Source of the DNA: Erysipelotrichaceae bacterium
GTDB taxonomy: Bacteria; Bacillota_I; Bacilli_A; Erysipelotrichales; Erysipelotrichaceae
Length of the DNA: 64,000 bases
NCBI GenBank assembly: GCA_012523895.1
Contig: JAAYSZ010000034.1
Location: 22,486 to 86,485 of the forward strand
Reading direction: 5' to 3'
Shown here: one piece after another, positions 52,512 through 61,200 of the stretch
Layout of the letters: each line of letters starts with the position of its first letter
How positions within the stretch are numbered: the stretch's first letter is position 1
Notes under the pieces: generated by a model
Database searches by the model: none
What the model was told of the DNA's origin: nothing
Seen by the model: the letters and a program-made list of their open reading frames with translations, nothing else
Translations under genes and position numbers: made by a program

Positions 52512-52562
52512 TTGTTACATTATTACATATTTATATTATATTAAAGTATCTTTGTTACATTA
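52512..52562. repeat. Two 11 bp direct repeats in the PTS operon leader (candidate operators)
   Basis: TTGTTACATTA at 52512-52522 and again at 52552-52562, exactly 40 bp apart, between the -10 element and the first gene. Their complement TAATGTAACAA is the core shared with the EamA promoter. Confidence 0.7.
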
Positions 52563-52590
52563 ATCATAACACACGGTACTATTAAGTCAA
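52563..52590 (-). promoter_or_regulatory. Promoter of the amidohydrolase-BtpA-PTS operon
   Basis: Minus strand TTGACT (52590-52585), 16-base spacer, TATGAT (52568-52563), about 80 bases upstream of the first ATG. The spacer and downstream bases match the EamA promoter at 44729. Confidence 0.75.
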
Positions 52591-52862
52591 TAATTTTTCC
52601 ACTTGTATTTTGCTGTTTTTTAAGTAAATTCAATTAATAAAATTGTGTGAAAATTTGATTTTTTTATAAAGGTAAAAATATAAAAATTTATTGTCTAATT
52701 CAATTGAATAAAAGAAAAATATATAAAGAATTTATTTTGATAAACATTAAAAAAAGAGTATGTAATTTGGATATACTCATTAAAGAAAAACATATAATTT
52801 TAATAGATTCACATTTATACAATGAAATACAACACATTTATTTCTACTATTTATTTAACAAT

Positions 52863-52975
52863 TGTTAATGCTAATATAAATTTACCCAGAAACACCAATA
52901 TAAAATTACCCAGTTATGGGTAATTGAATGAGTGAACTGGGTTTCATTTTATAATAAATCCTAAGGAGAAATAAA
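52863..52975 (+). mobile_element. Relic of an insertion-sequence end (IS21-like arrangement)
   Basis: Two 17 bp direct repeats, AATATAAATTTACCCAG (52873-52889) and AATATAAAATTACCCAG (52897-52913), follow TGTTAATG. An inverted repeat AATTACCCA/TGGGTAATT lies at 52904-52925. Then comes AAGGAG with ATGAAGATTTAA, a start followed within four codons by a stop. Repeated terminal sequences followed by a ribosome site and a decayed ORF are typical of IS21-type left ends. The family call is tentative. Confidence 0.5.
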
Positions 52976-53087
52976 AAAATGAAGATTTAATATTTTTACA
53001 AAGAATAGAAAAAAGAAAATATATACATCAATTTGCATTAAGAATATAGATATATAAATCTATTCTTTAAGTAACAAGTTTAAGGCA

Positions 53088-53603
53088 CTCTAAAATCCCA
53101 TGGGGTTGGGGATAGGCTCTAAAATTTTATGGGGACACCATTAAATATATTAAAAATCACATGCTAATATTCATTTGTTGACTAATGAATTACTAGAAAT
53201 AGAGGTGTCTACTATAGCATTAATGATTTTATTACTACTCTAAATTCAGAACCTAATTAATTATTATCTTTCGATTATTCTATTAAAGATCTTAAATTTT
53301 TTTAATCTAATTAGTTCTCATCCTAATTTTCCTTTTTTTGGTATTAAGAATAAAAGTAAAGGTTATTCTAAAAGATTCTATGATAATCTTCATTTGAATA
53401 ATTTCTTACAATTTATTGTTTCAATACTAATATCACTTATTCTCTTACCAATAATATTCATAACTATAAAAAATGTGTTTAAAAACCTTGTAACACATAT
53501 AAAAAAACAGATGAATTTATGGATTAATATTCCAGGTTCCATCTGTTTAAATCCCCATGATATTTTAGAGGCTATTTTTCAAAGTTCCCACGAGATTTTA
53601 TAT
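53088..53603. mobile_element. ~515 bp MITE-like or deleted insertion element with doubled inverted ends
   Basis: Left end: CTCTAAAATCCCATGGGG (53088-53105) and CTCTAAAATTTTATGGGG (53117-53134). Right end, inverted: CCCCATGATATTTTAGAG (53553-53570) and TTCCCACGAGATTTTATA (53586-53603). Nothing inside encodes a complete transposase; a 74-codon ORF (53394-53618) runs through the right repeats and looks fortuitous. The rest of 52.6-53.7 kb holds no gene. Confidence 0.6.
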
Positions 53604-53699
53604 TACCAAAATAATTAATTTTGTATATATTTTTTTTATTTTTTAATGTTATTTATTTTGATATTCTCCAAATTTAAATAATCAATTCATTTATTACTT

Positions 53700-55775
53700 T
53701 TAATTATTTTCTTCAAGTTTCGCCTTAGCATCTCTAATAACTTTTTCTTGAATATTCATTGGAGCTGGTTCATAACGATCAAATTCAATTATAAAGTTTC
53801 CTCTTCCTTGAGTCATACTTCTTAATTCTGTTGCATAAACTCCCATTTCAGCCATAGGAACTTCTGCTTCAATTCTTTGGTCTTTTTCATCAACCATTTC
53901 CATACCCATAATCATTCCACGACGTTTATTAAAGTCACCAATTAATGTACCAGTATACTCTTCTGGTGCAATAACTTCTACTTTTCCTATTGGTTCTAAG
54001 ATAATTGGCTTAGCTTTAGGCATACCTGCATTATATGCAAGTCTTGCTGCTGATTTAAACGCAATTTCCTTAGAATCAACATCATGATATGAGCCATCAT
54101 ATAGAGTTGCTTTAACACCAACTACTTTATATCCTGCAAGAACACCTTTTTCCATGCAATCTCTTAAACCTTGTTCAACTGCAGGGAAGTATTGTCTAGG
54201 TACTGAACCTCCAAATACTTCTTCATCAAATACCATTTCTTCTGAATCAGTTGGTTCAAATCTAACCCAAACATGTCCATATTGACCTGCTCCACCTGTT
54301 TGTTTTCTATGCTTACCTTCTGCTTCAGCAACACCAGTAATTGTTTCACGATATTGAACAGTTGGAGTTGTAGTAGTAACTTCTACCTTATATTTTGATT
54401 TTAGTTTATTTAATACTAAATCAATATGTTGATCTCCTAATCCATATAGAACTTGTTCTCTTGTTTCAGCATTCTTTACAAAATTGATTGATAAATCTTC
54501 TTCACAAATTCTTTGGAAACCAAAGCTTAATTTATCTTCATCGGCTTTAGTTTTTGGCCATACAGCAACACCTAACATTGGTCTAGGGAACTGAATTTCT
54601 GGATATTTAACTAATTTATTTTTTGTACATAATGTATCATTAGTTTCACTAACTTGTAGCTTAATTAAAGCTCCAATGTCTCCAGTAAATAATTTACCTA
54701 CTCCAACTTGATACTTACCGTTTATTACAAACACTTGATTTATTTTTTCATTTGTTTCTTTTTGTGCATTATATACAACTGAATCTGTACTTAATACACC
54801 AGTCATAACCTTAACAAATGAAATTTTACCAACAAATGGGTCAACTATTGTCTTAAATATAATTGCTGACATTGCTTCGCTTTCATTTGTATCTAATTTA
54901 ATAATTTCTCCTTTAGGGTTTAATGCATCAACATGACCTTTTTCAGCATAACTTGGGAAGTATTCAGTAATTAAATCCATTAATCTTTCAATACCAGTTT
55001 GCTTAATTGCTGAACCACAATATACAGGTCTTATTTCACCATTTCTAACACCAATTCTTAAACCTTTTGCAAGTTCATTTGGTGTAAATTCACCTTCACT
55101 AAAGAATTTTTCCATTAATTCATCATCAGTCATTGCAATTGCTTCTGCAATTTGATTATAATACTCAGCTACAACATCTTTTAAATCTTCAGGTACTTCT
55201 TGAGGTACATCTCTATTATCATAGTACCAAGCTTTATTTCTAAGTATATTTACAGACCCTATAACACCTTTATCTGACATAATTGGTACTTCAAAAGGTA
55301 TAACAGTTTTTCCAAAACTCTCTCTTAACTGCCCTAATGTTTTATCAAATGATGCATGTTCTTCATCAATTTTATTAACAAAGAATATTGTAGGAAGTTT
55401 TCTTTTAGTTACTTCCTTCCATGCTTTTTCAGTACCTGATTCTACACCATCTTTAGCACTTACTACTATTAAAGCATTATCTCCAACTGCAAGACCTGCT
55501 TGAAGTTCACCTTCATAATCTAAATATCCTGGAGTATCTATAAAATTAATTTTACAGTCTTTCCATTCAACTGGAGCAGTTGCTAAATAACAAGATTGCC
55601 CTCTTCTAATTTCTTCACTATCAAAATCCATGGTACTTGTACCAGCAATAGTATTTCCCATACGATCTGTTACTTTTGTGAAATATAGTGCTGCATCTAC
55701 AACACTAGTTTTACCAGAACCATTATGTCCTAATAAAACAACGTTTCTAACTTCATTTGCTAAATAATCTCTCAT
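53700..55775 (-). CDS. Elongation factor G-like translational GTPase
   Basis: A 691-residue protein with all EF-G domains. G1 is GHNGSGKTS (16-24), G3 is DTPGYLDYEGEL (canonical EF-G has DTPGHVDFT), G4 is NKID, and domain IV begins around GAGQYGHVWVRFEP. The altered G1 and G3 mark it as the second, EF-G-like paralogue found in many Bacillota, not the main translocase. Its ribosomal role (recycling, rescue or antibiotic response) is unknown. It starts eight bases after the ankyrin gene, so both are made together. Confidence 0.88.
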   Translation of the reverse strand: MRDYLANEVRNVVLLGHNGSGKTSVVDAALYFTKVTDRMGNTIAGTSTMDFDSEEIRRGQSCYLATAPVEWKDCKINFIDTPGYLDYEGELQAGLAVGDNALIVVSAKDGVESGTEKAWKEVTKRKLPTIFFVNKIDEEHASFDKTLGQLRESFGKTVIPFEVPIMSDKGVIGSVNILRNKAWYYDNRDVPQEVPEDLKDVVAEYYNQIAEAIAMTDDELMEKFFSEGEFTPNELAKGLRIGVRNGEIRPVYCGSAIKQTGIERLMDLITEYFPSYAEKGHVDALNPKGEIIKLDTNESEAMSAIIFKTIVDPFVGKISFVKVMTGVLSTDSVVYNAQKETNEKINQVFVINGKYQVGVGKLFTGDIGALIKLQVSETNDTLCTKNKLVKYPEIQFPRPMLGVAVWPKTKADEDKLSFGFQRICEEDLSINFVKNAETREQVLYGLGDQHIDLVLNKLKSKYKVEVTTTTPTVQYRETITGVAEAEGKHRKQTGGAGQYGHVWVRFEPTDSEEMVFDEEVFGGSVPRQYFPAVEQGLRDCMEKGVLAGYKVVGVKATLYDGSYHDVDSKEIAFKSAARLAYNAGMPKAKPIILEPIGKVEVIAPEEYTGTLIGDFNKRRGMIMGMEMVDEKDQRIEAEVPMAEMGVYATELRSMTQGRGNFIIEFDRYEPAPMNIQEKVIRDAKAKLEENN

Positions 55776-55783
55776 TTGTACAC

Positions 55784-56452
55784 CTATTTAAGTAAATCCT
55801 TTAAGTCTTCAAAGTTTTCTTTTCTGACATAATGGATTGCCTTATTCCCTTCATTATCAAGTATTTCTTTATCTGCGCCATGTTCTAATAAATATTTAAC
55901 TAACTCTGGATATCCAATATATGCTCCACGCATCAATGTAGTACATCCACGATTGTCTTGAGCATTCATATTTGCACCATTTTCAACTAGTAACAAAATA
56001 ATATCCTTTTTATATGCATTAACTGCTTCCATTAAAGCTGTTCTACCTTCTTCATCAGTAGCATCAACGTTTGCTCCTTGCTCAATAAGATACTTTACAA
56101 CATTGTATTGACCAAGTAATGCTGCTCTCATAAGTGAAGTTCTTCCCCTGTTATCATGAGCATTAACATTTGAATCAGCTTCAACAAGCATTTTTACAAT
56201 TGATAAATGTCCTTTTTTTGCAGGACCCATTAATGCAGTTTTATTGTTTTTATCTCTAGCTCTAGTATCTGCACCATTGTCTATTAAAAATCTAACAATG
56301 TCCTCATACCCTCTTTTTGCACTACGCATGAGTGCAGTTCTTCCATCACCGCTAGCGATGTTAACATTTGCACCTTTAGAAACAGCTGCACAAACTTTTG
56401 CGAAATCTCCATTAGCCGCTGCATCAAAAAATTCACGATTTGTTTGATCCAT
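55784..56452 (-). CDS. Ankyrin repeat protein
   Basis: A 222-residue cytoplasmic protein made of about six 33-residue ankyrin repeats, each with NVNAxDxxGRTALMxAAxxGxxxIVKxLIExGA. The usual TPLH is TALM/TSLM throughout, which is unusual and suggests recent internal spread. There is no enzymatic domain or signal peptide, so it is a protein-binding scaffold. It is co-transcribed with the EF-G-like GTPase, which may be its partner (inference). AGGAGG precedes the ATG. Confidence 0.9.
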   Translation of the reverse strand: MDQTNREFFDAAANGDFAKVCAAVSKGANVNIASGDGRTALMRSAKRGYEDIVRFLIDNGADTRARDKNNKTALMGPAKKGHLSIVKMLVEADSNVNAHDNRGRTSLMRAALLGQYNVVKYLIEQGANVDATDEEGRTALMEAVNAYKKDIILLLVENGANMNAQDNRGCTTLMRGAYIGYPELVKYLLEHGADKEILDNEGNKAIHYVRKENFEDLKDLLK

Positions 56453-56482
56453 AGTTTATTCCTCCTTTTCAATCAAACCTTT

Positions 56483-56514
56483 AAAAAGATGGACATAATA
56501 CATCCATCTTAAAA
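56483..56514 (-). terminator. Intrinsic terminator between mscS and the ankyrin gene
   Basis: Minus strand AAGATGGA, nine-base loop, TCCATCTT then TTTTT. It ends the mscS or small-ORF transcript before the ankyrin-EF-G unit. Confidence 0.75.
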
Positions 56515-56660
56515 ATTATTTATAATTTACAAACCTTGCTGAAAACATCTACACCGCTTTTATCATTTTGTACAAGAAAAACAGTTTTTACTACCATGTC
56601 CATGATGTTTCAACTCCATTCATAATCTATATCTATATTGTAAACGATTACAAGATTTTA
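56515..56660 (-). other. Possible small transcript with 27-codon ORF or Cys/His peptide
   Basis: The gap before the terminator at 56483 contains, on the minus strand, overlapping mini-ORFs. One is MDMVVKTVFLVQNDKSGVDV (27 codons in all, GGAG ten bases upstream). In another frame, MELKHHGHGSKNCFSCTK (18 codons) is rich in Cys and His. A TTGATA-17-ACAATA promoter-like pair lies at about 56661-56633. I cannot decide between a small RNA, a metal-binding micropeptide or chance. Confidence 0.3.
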
Positions 56661-56670
56661 TCAAGTGAAA

Positions 56671-57525
56671 TTATTTTTGTTTAACCACTCTAGTTGGATG
56701 TGCAACACCTATACCATTTTTTCTAAATTCTTTTAATATACTTTCTCTTAAATCAGATTTCATTCCATATCCAGTACCAAAGTCAACTGTATAAAAGATT
56801 GCACTTAACTCTATAGAGAACTCTTTTAAATTAGTACAAAGTACTCTAACAACTTCTTCATTATTCTCTTTTTGAATTTCATCTCTAGCATCAACTAATG
56901 ATGAATGTTTTAAAGTATTCTTCTTAATAATTTCTTTTGCAAGATCCATATCACTATCATATGAAATATCAAATGCCAATGTATTTCTATATAATGGTGT
57001 ATCAGTTTTTCTGTTTTCTATTATTGCAGTATTCATTATATTATTAGGTACAATAATATTTGTATTGTCTATTGTTCTAATAATAGTATGTCTAAAACCA
57101 ATAAAAATAACAGTTCCTGTTAAATCTTTTTCTTTAAGGATTATTACATCATTAATTTTAAATGGTTGATAAATTGATAATATAAAACCTGAAACAAAAT
57201 TACTAAGTGTTTCTTGTGATGCAATACCTATAATAACAGCAAGTATTGATGAAGCACTTAATACTGTTGTACCTAAAGATTTTAAAGGTATCACATTAGA
57301 AAACACAATAAAGATAACAATTACATACACTACTCTATTAATAGTTTTAATATAAAAAGCTACATTTCTTTCACTATCATCAGGAATAACACTCATTAAA
57401 ACCTTATTAATAAAAACATTAATTAATTTAGCTACAACAAAGAGCATTAAACTGCTAATTAAAAAATTTACTAATCCATCCACAAAGATGCTACTACCAA
57501 AATTCATAATTTCTTCATAACTCAT
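56671..57525 (-). CDS. mscS: Small-conductance mechanosensitive channel, MscS family
   Basis: A 284-residue membrane protein: three N-terminal helices, the pore helix block VLSASSILAVIIGIASQETLSNFVSGFILSIYQPFKINDVI, and a beta/alpha cytoplasmic domain (GTVIFIGFRHTIIRTIDNTNIIVPN). It opens under membrane tension to release solutes during osmotic downshock. The start is ATG 57525 with GAGG six bases upstream, inside the stop region of the metallopeptidase gene, so the two are coupled. Confidence 0.92.
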   Translation of the reverse strand: MSYEEIMNFGSSIFVDGLVNFLISSLMLFVVAKLINVFINKVLMSVIPDDSERNVAFYIKTINRVVYVIVIFIVFSNVIPLKSLGTTVLSASSILAVIIGIASQETLSNFVSGFILSIYQPFKINDVIILKEKDLTGTVIFIGFRHTIIRTIDNTNIIVPNNIMNTAIIENRKTDTPLYRNTLAFDISYDSDMDLAKEIIKKNTLKHSSLVDARDEIQKENNEEVVRVLCTNLKEFSIELSAIFYTVDFGTGYGMKSDLRESILKEFRKNGIGVAHPTRVVKQK

Positions 57526-57533
57526 AAAAAACC

Positions 57534-58229
57534 TCACTTAATTTCACTTTTTAATACATTTTCATATTCCTTATAATTAGGCATATATTTAAATAATATA
57601 CCATAAAATTTCTTAGAATGATTAGCTTGTATAAAATGAGCATATTCATGTAATAGGATATAATCAATACATTCTTTAGAATAATGTATTAAATAAGAAT
57701 TAATAGTAACTTTATTTTTAGATGGTATACAAAATCCCCATCTGCTTTTTAATTTCTTTACAACAATTTCTGGTTTTATATTTATATTATTTTCTATCAA
57801 CATTAAATCCCATCTATTTCTAAGTTTATTAATTATATCTATTAAATAATCTTTTGCACTATTATAAAAAACTTTCTTTACATAATCTTCTTCTAAATTA
57901 ACTGTGTATATTTTTATAAATTCATCATCAAAAATTACAAAATTTTTATTAGATTTAATTATTTGTAATTTCTTTTTTACATTTAAAAAAAATATTGATT
58001 CTTTATTAAAAATATTATATTTACTATTTTTTATTTTTTCTTGTTTTCCTAAAGACTTTAATATCCAAGAAGATTTTGAATCAACAAATTTAAGAATATC
58101 ATTTAATGAATATCTATTATTACACGTAATTACTACTTCATTATTAGAAGTAACTCTTAAATACATATGTTTTATTCTTTTTCTTTTTATTATTATGGGA
58201 TATTTATAATCCCCTATTTTAATTTCCAT
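57534..58229 (-). CDS. YgjP-like metallopeptidase (DUF45, M48-like)
   Basis: A 231-residue cytoplasmic protein: KSRWGFCIPSKNKVTINSYLIHYSKECIDYILLHEYAHFIQANHSKKFYGIL is the family signature. HEYAH (194-198) supplies two zinc ligands and the catalytic Glu, and His204 the third. The natural substrate is unknown. It precedes mscS with overlapping signals and follows the large surface protein gene by about 58 bases. Confidence 0.9.
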   Translation of the reverse strand: MEIKIGDYKYPIIIKRKRIKHMYLRVTSNNEVVITCNNRYSLNDILKFVDSKSSWILKSLGKQEKIKNSKYNIFNKESIFFLNVKKKLQIIKSNKNFVIFDDEFIKIYTVNLEEDYVKKVFYNSAKDYLIDIINKLRNRWDLMLIENNINIKPEIVVKKLKSRWGFCIPSKNKVTINSYLIHYSKECIDYILLHEYAHFIQANHSKKFYGILFKYMPNYKEYENVLKSEIK

Positions 58230-58287
58230 ATTTCTCCTACAAATTAAGTAATTGAGATAATTCTCAATTACTTAATAGATTATATCA

Positions 58288-61200
58288 TCATTGTTTATTT
58301 TTCAGCTTATTTATACTTAGTATTATTACAGAAATAATTATTACTATCTTATAAATATTAGATGTTATTTTATTTGCGGTATCTACCACTTTATACTCAA
58401 TAATTGAGTTATTTTGAATATTTGTTGGACTTATTACAATCTTATCTAAAAAATGTTTTATAACATTAGTTTCTTTATTAGGAATATTTTCATCACCATA
58501 TACTGCAATGTTATTAATTGGATTATGTAAATCACTTTCTACTATTACTGAAAACTTTACTTCTATTTCTTCATTAGACTTTAATATCGGTATATAAAAT
58601 TCAACCATTCCATCTACAAACTTTCCATTAGAATCCACATCTTTAAATTTAGTGCCATTAGGAATTTCATCAATAATTACTACATCTTTAGCATCAATAA
58701 TTCCATCATTTTTTATGGTTATGAAATATGTAATAATATCATCTATTTTTACCTTAGTCACATTTTTAGGGTCACTGTCTTTAAACCCATTAATTATTAC
58801 TTTTGGATTTTTAATTTCATTAGTAATAAGAGGGTTATTATCAATAATAACTTCAGCTTTATTTACTATTTCTTTTATTTCATCGTTTTTATCTACTTTA
58901 ACGCTAAATTCAACAAACCCTATAGAATTTATATCAACATTGTCAAAATTCCATTCTAATTGGTTTAATTCACTTTTATAAATTCCATTATCACTTGCAC
59001 TATTTTCTACATAAGAACTACCTTCTGGTATCTTATCTATTATTTTAATATTTGAAATATTATTTGTATTATTAGAATAATTAATTCTATAAGTGATTAT
59101 ATCTTCTTCTCTTACAGGTTTATTATTTAACTCATCATTTTTAATATCATTTATCTTAATTATTTGTTTACTAATATTTGGAAATGAGATAGCACTATCT
59201 GATGTTTCTTTAAATATATTAGATTCTACTGCTAATCTTACAGTATTATAAACAATATCTAAACTCTGATGTTTTTCTTTAACATCTTTATCATCCCAAT
59301 CATATTCATAATAAAATCTATAAGTAGAATTACTAGAAATATTATTAGCTTTTAATCCAAAAGCAGTTATCTTTTTATTACTTAATTCATTAATTAAATT
59401 ATTTGAACTAGCATCTGTAATTTTATAAACATCTCCATTATTAACTAAATCTATTTTAATCTTATTCCAAAATGAATCTTCAAAATTATATAGAGTTTTA
59501 TTATCTAAACTTATACTGATTAAAGAACTAGTTTTTTCACTTACAATACTTGGATTTTCTAATGTATAGAAAAACTCTAAACTTGGTATTTCATAATCTA
59601 AAGTATTTCCATCAATTAAATTTGTTTCTAATTTAATATTATTTAATCTATAGTTTTCTAAATCTAAATTGGGATTATTTAAATCATTATAAGGCAATAC
59701 ATCTATTACAATACTATTAACACTTAAACTATTATCTGTTAATAATGAATTATTAGAAAAAAGTATTTCAAAGCCAATAGGGTCATCTTTACTTCTTACA
59801 GTAGGAATTGCATTTTTTTCTATTGTAGCTCCTCCAATTCTTACTGGTATAATTCCTACACTGTCAATATTTTCTTTTACTACAAAATCTGATTTTATTT
59901 TACTTAAAGTTACAATCTTTTCTCCATAATCAACATCTTTATTTATAAGTGCTGAATAATGAATTGTAGGTAATTTATAAGATACAGGATAGTTATTAAA
60001 TTTCCATGTAAGTATAGTTTCTCCTTTTTCATTTATATCTTCACTTATTGAATAAGAAGGCTCACTTTTTATTTTTGAAGTTATTTCATTCCAAGTATGT
60101 GACTCATTAGCTTTAGTTGAATAATCAGTTAAAATTATTCCCGCACTTCCATTTGTATTCTTATCTTGAGTAATTTTTGCATCGTATACAATGCCCCATT
60201 TTTCTTCAATATCTTTTGAATCATTTATTGGATTTAAATATTTAGGAATAATTTCCATAAAAGTTATATTATCAACACTGTTTAACTTTATTGGTGCACT
60301 AGTACCTAGTTCAATATTATAAAAAACTTGTGTTTGATCTGTATCTAAATTGAATACCTCTTTTTCATCAAACTCATTTATTTTTTGAGATACATGTTTA
60401 TTAACATAAGTAGTATAAGGTTGAATATAAAATGCTCCTCCTACTAAAGCTGCCGCATGAGTATAATTACCTCCGCCATTTCCAATAGCATTACTTCTTG
60501 TTGGTGTTATTAAATCACCATTGATATCATATGTAGCTTTAATCAAGCCTAATTTAATATCTTGATGATGTAGATACATATCCAACTCATCACCTAAACT
60601 ATTATAAATATTCTCTCTTTTATAAATATTACCTTTAAAATCAATTGCCTCAAGCTCTCCTAATATTACTTTGACTCTATTAGGATCATTATTTAAATAC
60701 ATTTCATTTGTATCTTTATTGATTAATGCACTTGGCTTTACCTTTATTGCAGGATAAAATACTGGTCCATTAAATGTAATTACATAGCTTGGATTTTCAA
60801 ATACAGCTTTTGAAAGAAAAGCTACAATAGTATAACCACTATCAATTGCATCATTCGGATTATTAAATAATTTATATCCATTTTGATTTTTTATTTGATT
60901 AATATGAGCATTATACATTTCCTCTTCATTTATCCATCCTGTTTTATCAGATTTAGCCACCCAATAAAATTCTTTTAATAATGGTTCATCAAATGATGTT
61001 GGACTTGAAAATTCTTCACTTGTATTTAATGCTTCAAACATATTAGTATCAAACTTCATTAAACCCCAATATGTTTCTATATATTCTCTATTAGGGCTTT
61101 TATATAGCATAGTTCCATGTCTTACTTTAATTAAGTCTCCAGGATAAACCTTAAAGTCTGGTGGAAGATTTCTATCAGCATCTTTTTTAATTAAACTAAA

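Noticed and set aside
53394..53618. 74-codon plus-strand ORF with a hydrophobic stretch
   Set aside because: It runs through the inverted repeats of the element relic and shows no start signal; treated as chance.
58652..58981. 109-codon plus-strand ORF within the surface protein gene
   Set aside because: Low-complexity shadow of the DUF11 region.
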